Shown here: positions 51,935-60,785 of the stretch, in pieces | Layout of the letters: each line of letters opens with the position of its first letter | Numbering within the stretch: the first letter of the stretch is position 1 | Origin: Desulfuromonadales bacterium | GTDB lineage: Bacteria; Desulfobacterota; Desulfuromonadia; Geobacterales; Pseudopelobacteraceae | NCBI GenBank assembly: GCA_016650295.1 | Contig: JAENWA010000043.1 | Span: 1 to 64,000, forward strand | Length of the DNA stretch: 64,000 nucleotides | Direction: 5' to 3' | The notes under the pieces: generated by a model | Told to the model about the DNA's origin: nothing | Seen by the model: only the letters and a program-made list of their open reading frames with translations | Database searches by the model: none | Program-made: the position numbers and the translations under genes

Positions 51935-54900
51935 ATGCATGTAGAACGTTTTTCCCGGGATTTCAGCCGGATCATGGCCAACGGGGACAGTGCCGTTCGC
52001 GCCGCTGAACTGACCGGGTTTCTCCAATCCCACGGCTATCTTTACGGCACGCGCTCAGCAGACAACATCCTGCTGCTGCAGCCGCTTTTCCCGGTTGAAA
52101 CCCTGCACCGCATAGTCGTCAGCGCGCTTCTGACCCCGGCGCCGGATTTAGCTCTCAACACCTTTGAGCGGCTGGCAACAGTTATCCACCCGGCTGATCT
52201 GACGGAAATCAGCCACCGCAAGAAACGCCTGGCCCAGTTTTTGACGGTCTGCGGTTCGTCCCCCTTCCTGGTCAGCCTGATCTTCAAGACACCCAAGGCG
52301 TTCCACTGGCTGTTTCTGGAAAACGGCGTCGAACTCTGCCGATCAACCGACGCCATGCTGTCCGAACTGCGCAGACAGGCAGAAGGGGTGTCGGATTTCA
52401 CATCGCTGCTCAAGGTACTGCGCTATTTCAAGCGCGACGAGATCCTGCGCATTGCAACCCGCGACCTGAACGGGATGGCACCGCTGGAGGAGGTGACCGC
52501 CGAGCTCTCCAGCCTGGCGGCCGCCTCTCTGCAGGTTGCCCATGATGTCTGCCGCCAATGCCTGGTCAGCGAGCACGGTATCCCGCAGGTGCAGTCCGAA
52601 AACGGTCCGCAACCGACAGAGATGACCGTGATCGGAATGGGCAAGCTGGGCGGCAACGAGCTCAATTTTTCCTCCGATATAGACATCATCTATTTCTACG
52701 AGTCGGATAACGGCAAAACCAGCGGTATCAAGGACAGCTCCGGCGACGCGAAAGGGGTCATCTCCCTGCATGCCTTTTTCAACAAGCTGGGCGAGATGAT
52801 CAGCAAGGCCCTGTCCCTGGCGACCGAGGACGGCTTTGTGTTCCGGGTAGACGTCGGGCTGCGGCCGGAAGGCAAGTCCGGCGATATGGCGGTTTCCCTG
52901 CGTTCGGCCGAGGTCTACTACGAGTCCTGGGGCCAGTCCTGGGAGCGGACAGCCATGCTCAAGGCACGCCCTGTGGCCGGTTCCCTGGAGCTGGGTGAGC
53001 AGCTGCTGAAGATGCTGCAGCCATTCGTGTATCGCAAATACCTCGATTATAACCTGATCGAAGATATGAAACATATGAAGCAGAAGATTGATGCCTCGCT
53101 GACCCGCTCCATGGAGGGTGAGGTCAATCTCAAACTGGGGCGGGGCGGCATCCGTGAAATCGAGTTTTTCATCCAGGCCCTGCAGCTGGTGTATGCCGGC
53201 AAGAACCCGCGGCTGCGCGAGCGGAATTCACTGAAGGCGCTGGAGACACTGCTGGCGGCCCGGCTGATCAACGAAGAAGACCATCTCGGGCTTTCCGACG
53301 CCTATCGTTTTCTGCGCACGGTCGAGCACCGCATCCAGGTGGTGCAGGAGCGCCAGACCCATAACCTGCCCACCAAGGATGATGAGTTTCTGGCTCTTTC
53401 GCGGCGGAGCGGTTTCCTGCGTACCAACGGTCTTGAACGATTCCGTGAAACCCTGGAGGGGCATCGCCGGAACGTCTCGGCCATTTACGGCAACCTGTTT
53501 CACACCCGTGACGAGAAGCTGGAACAGGACGCAAACCCGGAAGTGCTCTTCTTTCTGGATCACAAGGCCGATGTGGACCTGGTCAAGGACATGCTGGCAC
53601 AACGACGCTTCGAAAACGTGGATAGGGCCTATGAAAACCTGCTGTCGCTGAGAAACGGCCCGGTGAAGGCCAATCTGACCGAGCGCAGCCGCCGGCTGCT
53701 GGAAAAGATCTCTCCCCTGCTGCTTCAGGAAATTTTCGAATCTCCCGATCCGGATATGGCGCTGACAAATCTGGAACGCTTCCTGACCATGATCGGCACC
53801 CGCTCTTCCTATTACGCACTGCTGGCCGAGAACCGCGAAACTCTCAAGCTGCTGGTATCACTGTTCGGCATGTCGGAGTTTCTCTCCAAGATTCTGATCA
53901 ATCACCCCGAGTTGCTGGACAGCCTGGTGGCCCGCAGTGATGTTTCGGCTCTGAAACCTAAGGAAACCATGGCCGCTGAACTTGCCGGCCTGCTGGAGCA
54001 GACCGACTATTTCGAGGAACAGCTCGACGTATTGCGGCGCTACCGCAACGAGGAATTCCTGCGCATCGGCCTGAACGACATCCATGGCAGGCTCGGGCAG
54101 AGCGAGATTACCACACAACTGAGCCTGCTGGGTGAAACCTGCCTGCAGGCGGCCTTCCGGCTGGCCACACAGGAGTTGAAGCGTTTCGGCCGCCCGATCT
54201 ACCGCTCAGAGAATCAGGAAAAACAGGCCAGTCTGGCGGTGATCGGCATGGGCAAACTGGGGGGCGGCGACCTCAATTACCACTCCGACCTGGACATAAT
54301 CTTCGTCTATGATCAGCAGGGCCATACGGACGGCGACAAGCAGGTCTCCAACCATGAATATTTCGCCAAACTGGCCCAGAAAGTCATCTCGATCCTGACC
54401 TTGCAGACCCGCGAAGGGTATGCCTACAAGATTGACACCCGTTTGCGCCCCTCGGGCAATGCCGGGCCGCTGGTCACATCGCTGGATTCGTTCCTTGACT
54501 ACCATCGCAAAGAGGCCCAGGTCTGGGAGCGTCAGGCCCTGACCAAGGCCCGGGTGGTGCTGGGCGACGAGCTGCTTGCCAGCCAGCTTCTTGAAGTTAT
54601 CCGCCAGACCGTCTATGGCGCCTCCATTGATGATGACGGCCGCCGGGAGATTCACCGCCTGCGCATGCGCATGGAAAACGAACTGGCCAGGGAAACCGCC
54701 GACAGCTACAACATAAAGACCGGACGGGGCGGTATGGTGGATGTGGAGTTCGCCGTGCAATACCTGCAACTCAGGTATGGCAAGGGTTACCCGGAGCTGC
54801 GCAGCACCAGCACCGTTGTGGCGCTCAAGGAGATCCGCACCCTGGGCCTTCTGAATGAAGGCGATGCCGAGACCATGCTGGCCGGTTACAAGTTCCTGCG

Positions 54901-55099
54901 CAAACTTGAAAACCGCCTGCGGATCATCCATGATTATTCCGTGAACGACCTGAGCGGTCCCAAAAACTATATCAACAAGCTTGCGCGCCGGTTGGGCTAC
55001 GACCCGAAACTGAAGAATCCGGGCGCCAGCCTGATCAGCGACTACGAGGAAACAACCGGCAGGATTCGTGATTGCTACGACAGGATTTTAGCAAGTTAG
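51935..55099 (+). CDS. glnE: Glutamine synthetase adenylyltransferase/deadenylase
   Basis: GlnE adds or removes AMP on glutamine synthetase in response to PII. The 1054-residue protein has the two tandem nucleotidyltransferase domains of the family: VIGMGKLGGNELNFSSDIDI in the N half (deadenylase) and VIGMGKLGGGDLNYHSDLDI in the C half (adenylylase). Each is followed by an LRPxGxxG motif (VGLRPEGKSGDM, TRLRPSGNAGPL) and a GGxVDVEF/GGIREIEF element. It is of usual length. mtnA ends one base upstream, and the hairpin repeat copy 2 begins right after the stop. Confidence 0.95.
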   Translation: MHVERFSRDFSRIMANGDSAVRAAELTGFLQSHGYLYGTRSADNILLLQPLFPVETLHRIVVSALLTPAPDLALNTFERLATVIHPADLTEISHRKKRLAQFLTVCGSSPFLVSLIFKTPKAFHWLFLENGVELCRSTDAMLSELRRQAEGVSDFTSLLKVLRYFKRDEILRIATRDLNGMAPLEEVTAELSSLAAASLQVAHDVCRQCLVSEHGIPQVQSENGPQPTEMTVIGMGKLGGNELNFSSDIDIIYFYESDNGKTSGIKDSSGDAKGVISLHAFFNKLGEMISKALSLATEDGFVFRVDVGLRPEGKSGDMAVSLRSAEVYYESWGQSWERTAMLKARPVAGSLELGEQLLKMLQPFVYRKYLDYNLIEDMKHMKQKIDASLTRSMEGEVNLKLGRGGIREIEFFIQALQLVYAGKNPRLRERNSLKALETLLAARLINEEDHLGLSDAYRFLRTVEHRIQVVQERQTHNLPTKDDEFLALSRRSGFLRTNGLERFRETLEGHRRNVSAIYGNLFHTRDEKLEQDANPEVLFFLDHKADVDLVKDMLAQRRFENVDRAYENLLSLRNGPVKANLTERSRRLLEKISPLLLQEIFESPDPDMALTNLERFLTMIGTRSSYYALLAENRETLKLLVSLFGMSEFLSKILINHPELLDSLVARSDVSALKPKETMAAELAGLLEQTDYFEEQLDVLRRYRNEEFLRIGLNDIHGRLGQSEITTQLSLLGETCLQAAFRLATQELKRFGRPIYRSENQEKQASLAVIGMGKLGGGDLNYHSDLDIIFVYDQQGHTDGDKQVSNHEYFAKLAQKVISILTLQTREGYAYKIDTRLRPSGNAGPLVTSLDSFLDYHRKEAQVWERQALTKARVVLGDELLASQLLEVIRQTVYGASIDDDGRREIHRLRMRMENELARETADSYNIKTGRGGMVDVEFAVQYLQLRYGKGYPELRSTSTVVALKEIRTLGLLNEGDAETMLAGYKFLRKLENRLRIIHDYSVNDLSGPKNYINKLARRLGYDPKLKNPGASLISDYEETTGRIRDCYDRILAS

Positions 55100-55100
55100 A

Positions 55101-55170
55101 AATCATTTTCTGCGGCGTTGGGCAGAGAATGATTTCGTGAACGCGCTATCCTGTTTATCAAGGGCTGGGG
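55101..55170. repeat. 70-base hairpin repeat, copy 2
   Basis: This copy matches 38481-38549 at about 50 positions. It starts directly after the glnE stop and ends eleven bases before the selenoprotein ATG. It could include the transcription end of glnE, and GGGGAGGGG at 55167-55175 would be the ribosome site of the next gene. Confidence 0.6.
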
Positions 55171-55180
55171 AGGGGACGCC

Positions 55181-55450
55181 ATGAACATCCGCAAGAAGAT
55201 TCTCGACTATGAGTACGAAGAGGTGCTGGACACCAAGACCCGTGAACTGATCCGGGTCGGCTGCGCCATTGCCGTGGGGTGTCCGACCTGACTGAAGAAG
55301 CACTTCGCGGTCGCGAAGGAAGCCGGTGCAACCCGGGCGGAACTGCGGGAGGCGATTGCCTACGGCATCATCGCTCCGTCAGGGCGGGCCAAGAATTTTG
55401 CGTTTGCCATGCTGGATGAGGTGGAGGATGGCGAACATACGGATACGTGA
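55181..55450 (+). CDS. AhpD-like selenoprotein with in-frame TGA (CPTU)
   Basis: The frame from ATG 55181 reads a carboxymuconolactone decarboxylase/AhpD-type helix set: RELIRVGCAIAVGCPT, then TGA (55289-55291), then LKKHFAVAKEAGATRAELRE, AIAYGIIAPSGRAKNF, closing at TGA 55448. The TGA falls exactly where family members have the second cysteine of the CxxC redox pair, so codon 37 is probably selenocysteine (C-P-T-U). The total is 89 residues including it. Downstream coding similarity is full and unbroken, which argues against a pseudogene. A SECIS-like hairpin follows. It would need selA-D elsewhere in the genome. Automatic annotation would miss or split this gene. Confidence 0.8.
55303..55318 (+). 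promoter_or_regulatory. Bacterial SECIS-like hairpin
   Basis: CTTCGC and GCGAAG form a six-pair stem with the loop GGTC. The loop begins 18 nucleotides after the TGA codon, the same distance as in the fdhF element of E. coli as I recall it, whose loop also begins GGTC. This is the expected binding site for SelB. Confidence 0.7.
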
Positions 55451-55526
55451 CGGAGCCGTCATCAGATATTCATTTGACTCGTACCGGGAAAAAACGTAAA
55501 TTACAGCGGATTTGTAAGGAGTTTGA

Positions 55527-56231
55527 ATGGTCCGCGCATACCTGTACCTGTCGCTGTTCATCCCCGTAACCGCCCTGTTTGCCGTGAGCGCCAGCATATG
55601 TACCCTGCTTGATGCAAGCGGCAGGTGTTACGCCTTTCATGCCCGTTTGTGGGCGCGATTCGGGCTGGCCCTAAACCATACGCCGGTGGAACTGCGCGGG
55701 GCCGAACATCTGCCGGACGGGCCGTTCATCCTGATGAGCAACCACCAGAGCAGCTTCGATATCCTGGCGCTGCTTGCCAGGGTGCCGCGCAGGACCTACT
55801 GGATCGCCAAGCAGGAGCTCTTCGATATCCCGGTCTTCGGCCCCTCCATGCGGCGCGGCGGCTATATCCCGCTGGATCGCAGCGATGGCCGCAAGGCCTT
55901 GAAAAGCATGGAAAATGCCGCCGCTATCATCCGCCGGGGGAGCAGTGTGGTCATGTTCCCGGAGGGGACCCGCACCCGTGACGGGCAGTTGCTGCCGTTC
56001 AAGCGGGGCGGCTTCATGCTGGCGGTCCGGGCAGGTGTTCCGGTCGTCCCAGCCACCATCAACGGCAGCGGCAGGGTCAACCCCAGTGGTCTGATCAGGC
56101 TGTACAGCGGCAGGATTACCCTGACCCTCCATCCGCAGATCAACATACCGGACGGGATGAAAAAGAGCGCGGCCGAGGAATGGCTTATGAATAACGTGCA
56201 GGGGGCCATCGCCTCCGGCCTGGAGGTTTGA
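55527..56231 (+). CDS. plsC: 1-acyl-glycerol-3-phosphate acyltransferase
   Basis: PlsC acylates lysophosphatidic acid to phosphatidic acid. The 234-residue protein has an N-terminal hydrophobic segment, the acyltransferase motif NHQSSFD (motif I), the KQELFDIPVFGPSMRRGGYIPLDR block (motif II) and FPEGTRTRDG (motif III), ending in a final VVPATINGSG (motif IV). AAGGAG precedes ATG 55527. It is a second PlsC activity beside the fused one at 42849. Two small membrane protein genes and rnj follow without clear breaks. Confidence 0.93.
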   Translation: MVRAYLYLSLFIPVTALFAVSASICTLLDASGRCYAFHARLWARFGLALNHTPVELRGAEHLPDGPFILMSNHQSSFDILALLARVPRRTYWIAKQELFDIPVFGPSMRRGGYIPLDRSDGRKALKSMENAAAIIRRGSSVVMFPEGTRTRDGQLLPFKRGGFMLAVRAGVPVVPATINGSGRVNPSGLIRLYSGRITLTLHPQINIPDGMKKSAAEEWLMNNVQGAIASGLEV

Positions 56232-56233
56232 AC

Positions 56234-56419
56234 ATGTATGCCGGATTGAAGTTCATACCGCTCTTGATTGCAGGCCTGGCGGCCATCGTCTGGGGGCTGC
56301 CGGCTGCCCACCGTCTGAAGCGCCCCTTTGATATAGCAGCGGCACTGGCGGTCCTGGCCGGTGTGATTGCCGCGGCCATGGGTGTGCTGCTGGTGATAAT
56401 TCCAGATTTTTTCAGGTGA
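56234..56419 (+). CDS. Small membrane protein, two helices
   Basis: A 61-residue protein with two predicted transmembrane helices separated by a short basic turn (HRLKRPFD). TGGAGG, in the end of plsC, precedes ATG 56234. Tight spacing to plsC (2 bases) and to the next gene (3 bases) supports translation. No family is recognised. Confidence 0.6.
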   Translation: MYAGLKFIPLLIAGLAAIVWGLPAAHRLKRPFDIAAALAVLAGVIAAAMGVLLVIIPDFFR

Positions 56420-56422
56420 AAC

Positions 56423-56824
56423 ATGACTGAACGCATTACTTCCATAGTTGTTAACGCCGCCGCGATCTCCCTGATCTGCCTGCTGTTGTTCTTTGCCGGT
56501 ACCTGGTGGCGTCTGCATGACCAGTTTGCCCTGGGTGAAGAGGCCTTTCGGCGGGGTGATTTTGCCGCCGCGGTGGCCGGCTACGAATCGGCCATCCACA
56601 TGTACATTCCCTTCAGCCCCACCATAGAAAAGGCCGCCCAACAGCTCTGGACAATCGGCGAAGCCACCGAACGGCAGGGCGACATCGCCCGGGCCCTGAT
56701 CGCCTACCGGGCTCTGCGCAGCTCGTTCTATGCCGATCGCTGGCTGGTGACTCCGGGGCAGGACTGGATCGCCCGCTGTGACACACGGATAGCGGCCCTG
56801 GTGCCGCTCCAGAAAGACAGGTAA
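56423..56824 (+). CDS. Membrane-anchored helical-repeat protein
   Basis: The 133-residue product has one N-terminal transmembrane helix (about 10-27), then a soluble part with TPR-like pairs (EAFRRGDFAAAVAGYESAIH, then ATERQGDIARALIAYRALRS). It has the form of a small scaffold facing the periplasm. ATG 56423 is three bases after the previous stop and it ends three bases before rnj. Function unknown. Confidence 0.6.
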   Translation: MTERITSIVVNAAAISLICLLLFFAGTWWRLHDQFALGEEAFRRGDFAAAVAGYESAIHMYIPFSPTIEKAAQQLWTIGEATERQGDIARALIAYRALRSSFYADRWLVTPGQDWIARCDTRIAALVPLQKDR

Positions 56825-56827
56825 TCC

Positions 56828-58501
56828 ATGGAAGAATCCTTTTCAATTGCAGCACTCCAGATCATCCCCTTCGGCGGTCTGGGCGAGATCGGCATGAACA
56901 TGATGGCCTACCACTGCGGCGAGGATATCATCGTCGTGGACTGCGGGCTGATGTTCCCCGAACCGGACATGCTGGGCATCGACTATGTCATCCCCGATAT
57001 CAGCTGGCTGCGTGAGCGGAGCAGCAGCGTCCGCGCCATCTGCCTGACCCATGGCCACGAAGACCACATCGGCGCCCTGCCGTTCGTTCTGCAGGAGCTG
57101 AATGTGCCGATCTACGGCACGGCCCTGACCCTGGGGTTCGTCAACGAGAAGCTCAAGGAATACAAACTGGACGACCAGGTGGACCTGCGGGTGGTGAAAC
57201 CGCGTGACACCGTGGAACTGGGCTGTTTCAGCGTGGAGTTCCTGCGGGTGGCGCACTCGATCGTGGACGGCTGCGCCCTTGCCATCACGACACCCGAGGG
57301 GGTCGTGATCCATACCGGCGACTTCAAGATCGATCAGACCCCGGTGGACGGCCAGCTGACCGACCTGCCCTCCTTTGCCCGCTACGGCGAACAGGGGGTC
57401 CTGGTGCTTCTGTCCGATTCCACCAACGTGGAACGGGAAGGGTATACGCTTTCTGAAAAATCGGTCGGTGAGGCCTTTGACGAGATCTTTCCGACCTGTG
57501 AAGGACGTATCATCGTGGCGGCCTTCTCCAGCAGCATCCACCGCGTACAGCAGGTGGCCGACGCCGCGGCGCGCTGCGGCCGCAAGATCCTGCTCAACGG
57601 CCGTTCCATGGTGGCCAATGTGCGCATTGCCCGCCAGCTGGGTTACCTGCACATCCCCGACGATCTGTTCATGGACCTGAAAGATCTGCCGCGCATGCCC
57701 CGTGAGAAGGTCTGCATGATCACCACCGGCAGCCAGGGGGAACCGCGCTCGTCACTGATCCGCATCGCCATGGACGACCACAAGCAGATCAAGCTGGAGC
57801 GGGGCGATACGGTGATCCTCTCCTCGCGCGTGATTCCGGGCAACGAGCGCACCATCTCCGAGCTGATCAACCACCTCTACCGGCGCGGGGCCGAGGTCTA
57901 TCACGAAAAGACCTCCGAGGTGCATGTCTCCGGCCACGCCTGCCAGGAGGAGCTCAAGTTGATGCTCAACCTGACCCGCCCACGCTTCTTTATGCCGATC
58001 CACGGCGAATACCGCCATCTGATGGTACATTCCAAGCTGGCCCAAAAAACCGGCGTCCCCGAAGAGCGCTGCATCCTGGCGACCAATGGCGACGTGGTCT
58101 CCTTCTACTCGGATACGGCGGCCATCGTGGAAAAGGTCGAGTCCGGCCGGGTCTTTGTGGACGGCAAGGGGGTCGGCGATGTGGGCAATGTGGTGCTCAG
58201 GGACCGCAAGCACCTTTCCGAAGACGGTATGGTGGTGATCATCATCGGTATGAACAAGACCACCGGCGGGATCATCTATGGACCGGACATCGTGTCGCGC
58301 GGTTTTGTCTTCGAGGACGAGAGCCAGGAGTATCTTGAAACGGCCAGGGGCCTGGTGGTGGAGGCGGTCAACGAGTTGAGCGAAGAGATGCGCTGCGACT
58401 GCGAGGAGGTCAACACTACCGTCCGTCAGGTCCTGCGGCGGTTCTTCAAGAAGAGCATCGAACGGCGCCCGGTGATTCTGCCGGTGATCATGGAGATGTA
58501 G
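56828..58501 (+). CDS. rnj: Ribonuclease J
   Basis: RNase J is a metallo-beta-lactamase/beta-CASP ribonuclease with 5'-exo and endo activity in mRNA decay and rRNA maturation. The 557 residues show the metal-site LTHGHEDHIGALPF, the HTGDFKIDQTP and SDSTNVEREGYT elements, beta-CASP segments (IIVAAFSSSIHRVQQ, MITTGSQGEPRSSL), HVSGHACQEELKLM and MPIHGEYRHL. Start ATG 56828 follows AAAGACAGGTAA. RNase Y is also present in this genome (23366). Confidence 0.96.
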   Translation: MEESFSIAALQIIPFGGLGEIGMNMMAYHCGEDIIVVDCGLMFPEPDMLGIDYVIPDISWLRERSSSVRAICLTHGHEDHIGALPFVLQELNVPIYGTALTLGFVNEKLKEYKLDDQVDLRVVKPRDTVELGCFSVEFLRVAHSIVDGCALAITTPEGVVIHTGDFKIDQTPVDGQLTDLPSFARYGEQGVLVLLSDSTNVEREGYTLSEKSVGEAFDEIFPTCEGRIIVAAFSSSIHRVQQVADAAARCGRKILLNGRSMVANVRIARQLGYLHIPDDLFMDLKDLPRMPREKVCMITTGSQGEPRSSLIRIAMDDHKQIKLERGDTVILSSRVIPGNERTISELINHLYRRGAEVYHEKTSEVHVSGHACQEELKLMLNLTRPRFFMPIHGEYRHLMVHSKLAQKTGVPEERCILATNGDVVSFYSDTAAIVEKVESGRVFVDGKGVGDVGNVVLRDRKHLSEDGMVVIIIGMNKTTGGIIYGPDIVSRGFVFEDESQEYLETARGLVVEAVNELSEEMRCDCEEVNTTVRQVLRRFFKKSIERRPVILPVIMEM

Positions 58502-58528
58502 TGGAGATTTTTTCGCATAAAATCAACG

Positions 58529-58553
58529 AGCGGCAGCGATGCCGCTTTTTTTG
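58529..58553 (+). terminator. Intrinsic terminator after rnj
   Basis: AGCGGC-AGCGAT-GCCGCT is followed by seven T residues and TTGTTTG. A near duplicate lies after the ABM gene (60532). Confidence 0.9.
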
Positions 58554-58595
58554 TTTGTGTGGTCTGTAATCCGGTTGTCATTTTAAGGGTCTGTT

Positions 58596-59456
58596 ATGCG
58601 CTCCTCCCTGACACCAATAACGCTGGCGATGCTGGTGATTCTGCTCTTCCTGCCGGGCTGCTCCATAACACACGCCCTGCGTGTTGAAGACCGCACAATC
58701 GTCGATGTGCCCACCATGATCAATGAGGTCAGCACCGTACCGGTCGTCTTCGTCGGGGAACTCCATGATTCGGACCTGCACCACAAGCTGCAGCTTGAAG
58801 TCCTGAAGGGGCTCAAGGCCAAAGGTAAAACGCTGGCCATCGGCATGGAGATGTTCGAAGGCTCAAGCCAGAAGGCGCTGGATGCCTGGATCGCCGGCAA
58901 GGCCCCAACCGACGCCTTCGTCAAGGTCTACCAATGGAACTGGAGAAATGTTCCCTTTTCGCTGTATGAGGATATCTTCGATTTTGCCCGTGACAACCAG
59001 ATTCCGATTGTCGCGCTGAACGCGCCCCGGGAGATCGTCGTAAAGGTATCACGCCAGGGTCTTTCCTCGCTTAGCGATGACGAAAGGCGTCTGCTGCCCC
59101 CGGGCGCCGATGCTGACGTCAGTGACTCCTATCTGGATTTCATCAGGTCGTCCTACGGGACTCACAGTGGAAACGGCGATCATTTCCGCTATATCTGTGA
59201 GGCGCAGATGCTCAGAAACAGGGTGATGGCGAGTCGTATCCGCGACTATCACCACCAGCACCCGGAGAGCGTCATGGTGGTAATCGCCGGAGGAGGGCAT
59301 GCGCGGGCAAAGGGAGGCATCCCCGAGGAACTCGGTCGCCTGGCCTTCAAGGTTATCCTGCCGCCGGTTCCGGGGCTCACTGCGAAATCGATCCGGTACG
59401 AAGACACGGATTTTCTGATTGATATGCCCTTTCCTCTCATGGATCTTTTCTATTGA
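58596..59456 (+). CDS. ChaN-family haem-binding lipoprotein-like protein
   Basis: The 286-residue product starts with a lipoprotein signal (VILLFLPGC, lipid cysteine near residue 22), followed by a DUF399/ChaN domain. Family segments include VVFVGELHDSDLHH, AIGMEMFEGSSQKAL and MVVIAGGGHARAKGGIP. ChaN proteins bind haem in iron-uptake settings in other bacteria; whether this one does is unknown. AAGGG is the weak ribosome site before ATG 58596. Confidence 0.8.
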   Translation: MRSSLTPITLAMLVILLFLPGCSITHALRVEDRTIVDVPTMINEVSTVPVVFVGELHDSDLHHKLQLEVLKGLKAKGKTLAIGMEMFEGSSQKALDAWIAGKAPTDAFVKVYQWNWRNVPFSLYEDIFDFARDNQIPIVALNAPREIVVKVSRQGLSSLSDDERRLLPPGADADVSDSYLDFIRSSYGTHSGNGDHFRYICEAQMLRNRVMASRIRDYHHQHPESVMVVIAGGGHARAKGGIPEELGRLAFKVILPPVPGLTAKSIRYEDTDFLIDMPFPLMDLFY

Positions 59457-59538
59457 GACTGGAATTCCGGTTTTGAGCAATTGGCTGCGAGTGGGAGAAT
59501 ATCTGCTATTATCATTGGGCGATGATGAAACATCCTGT

Positions 59539-59634
59539 CAGCTCGTAGGTTGGGGTAAACGGGTTCATCGTGAACCCCAACATTGCACCGTTGGGGTTTA
59601 CGGAAAGGCTGTTCACCCCAACCTACAAGCTGGC
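59539..59634. repeat. TTGGGG-type MITE, copy 2 (inverted)
   Basis: Reverse complement of the element at 40409-40505, with only a few differences across about 93 bases. It lies between the ChaN-like and thioesterase genes. Confidence 0.8.
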
Positions 59635-59734
59635 AAACAACCCAAGAAAGATTACCCTTGAAGACGCAGTAAAAATATATAAGACTGTCTATTGATGGAT
59701 TGGGATTTCATGGGGAAAAATCCGGAGGCATTCA

Positions 59735-60166
59735 ATGAAGGCTCAAGCAGAAAAACTGTGTGACTATAAACATTTTCATACGATTACGACGCGCTGGATG
59801 GATAACGATATCTACGGGCACGTAAACAATGTCATTTACTATAGCTGGTTCGATACGGCGGTGAACCAGTTCCTGATAGTAAACGATGCACTTGATATCG
59901 AACAGAGTCCGGTCATCGGCCTGGTCATCGAGACACAATGCAATTATCTTGCGCCGGTCACCTTTCCGGACCGGATTACCATCGGGATACGTGTGGCCAA
60001 GCTTGGAAATTCGAGTGTGCGTTATGAAGTGGGTGTCTTCAGGGAAGACGAAGAGGAGGCCGCAGCGCAGGGGCACTTCGTCCATGTCTATGTCGGCCGC
60101 GAGACCCGCAGACCCGCCCCGATTCCGGATAACATGAGGGCCGTTCTCCAGACCATCCTGGTATAA
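59735..60166 (+). CDS. Acyl-CoA thioesterase, 4HBT hot-dog fold
   Basis: The 143-residue protein starts with the hot-dog thioesterase motif TTRWMDNDIYGHVNNVIYYS, with the catalytic aspartate region DNDIYGHVNN as in YbgC/FadM-type enzymes. The PVIGLVIETQCNYLAPVTFP segment matches the same family. CCGGAGG precedes the ATG at 59735. The acyl substrate cannot be predicted. Confidence 0.88.
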   Translation: MKAQAEKLCDYKHFHTITTRWMDNDIYGHVNNVIYYSWFDTAVNQFLIVNDALDIEQSPVIGLVIETQCNYLAPVTFPDRITIGIRVAKLGNSSVRYEVGVFREDEEEAAAQGHFVHVYVGRETRRPAPIPDNMRAVLQTILV

Positions 60167-60207
60167 CACTCCCCGGTACTTCCGGAGTAATCAGAAAGGA
60201 GGCTTCC

Positions 60208-60498
60208 GTGCCAAACATAACGATAGCAGCAAAGCTCGTGGCAAAGAGGGGTTCCGTTGAAGCCGTCAAAGCTGAACTGCTCAAGCTTGTCCTCCCGACC
60301 AGGAAAGAGAGCGGTTGCATCGAGTATCATCTGCATCAGGACAACAGTGATCCTGCACAGTTTCTCTTCTACGAAACCTGGGAAAGTGCCGCTGCTATTG
60401 AAAAGCACATCAGCAGTGATCACTACCAGGCCTACGTCAAGGCCCTCGACGGGTTGCTGGAAGAGAAGGTTGTCAACAAAATGACCCGGCTCGAATAG
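60208..60498 (+). CDS. ABM-domain protein
   Basis: The 96-residue protein has the antibiotic biosynthesis monooxygenase fold pattern: AAKLVAKRGSVEAVKAELLK, then ESGCIEYHLHQDNSDPAQFL and YETWESAAAIEKHISSDHYQ. This family includes quinol monooxygenases such as YgiN; no cofactor site is visible. The start codon is GTG 60208, behind AAAGGAGG. Confidence 0.82.
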   Translation: MPNITIAAKLVAKRGSVEAVKAELLKLVLPTRKESGCIEYHLHQDNSDPAQFLFYETWESAAAIEKHISSDHYQAYVKALDGLLEEKVVNKMTRLE

Positions 60499-60531
60499 GG
60501 CCAACATGAGAGAAAAGGTTGTTTAGAGTGA

Positions 60532-60562
60532 ACGAGCGGCAGCGATGCCGCTCGTTTTGTTT
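60532..60562 (+). terminator. Intrinsic terminator after the ABM gene
   Basis: ACGAGCGGC-AGCGAT-GCCGCTCGT with TTTTGTTTG. Nearly the same sequence, including the following TTTGTGTGG, is found after rnj at 58529, so the two are a duplicated terminator-type repeat. The rest of the 287-base gap to 60785 holds no gene. Confidence 0.88.
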
Positions 60563-60785
60563 GTGTGGAATTTAATCAGTGATTTTGCTATAAGATTTCA
60601 ACCTGAATCAGAATTTTGATGCATTATTGGTCGTGAATTGTTGTAAATCAGTTGGTTACAAAAGAAATTCTGCCGGCAGAAGTTTCGGGTGCTCAATTCA
60701 TAATTCACCCCTCATAATTGTTTATCGGTTGGGCTTGGGCGGGTGGAGGATGGGTAAACTGTAGATTCATATCAAGGAGGATTCC

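Noticed and set aside
55289-55291. Reading the in-frame TGA as a simple nonsense mutation
   Set aside because: Its exact place in the CxxC motif, unbroken downstream similarity and the GGTC-loop hairpin favour selenocysteine, though a missing sel system would reverse this.
55379-55597. 72-codon minus-strand ORF over the end of the selenoprotein gene
   Set aside because: No ribosome site or family pattern; it overlaps two better-supported plus-strand genes.
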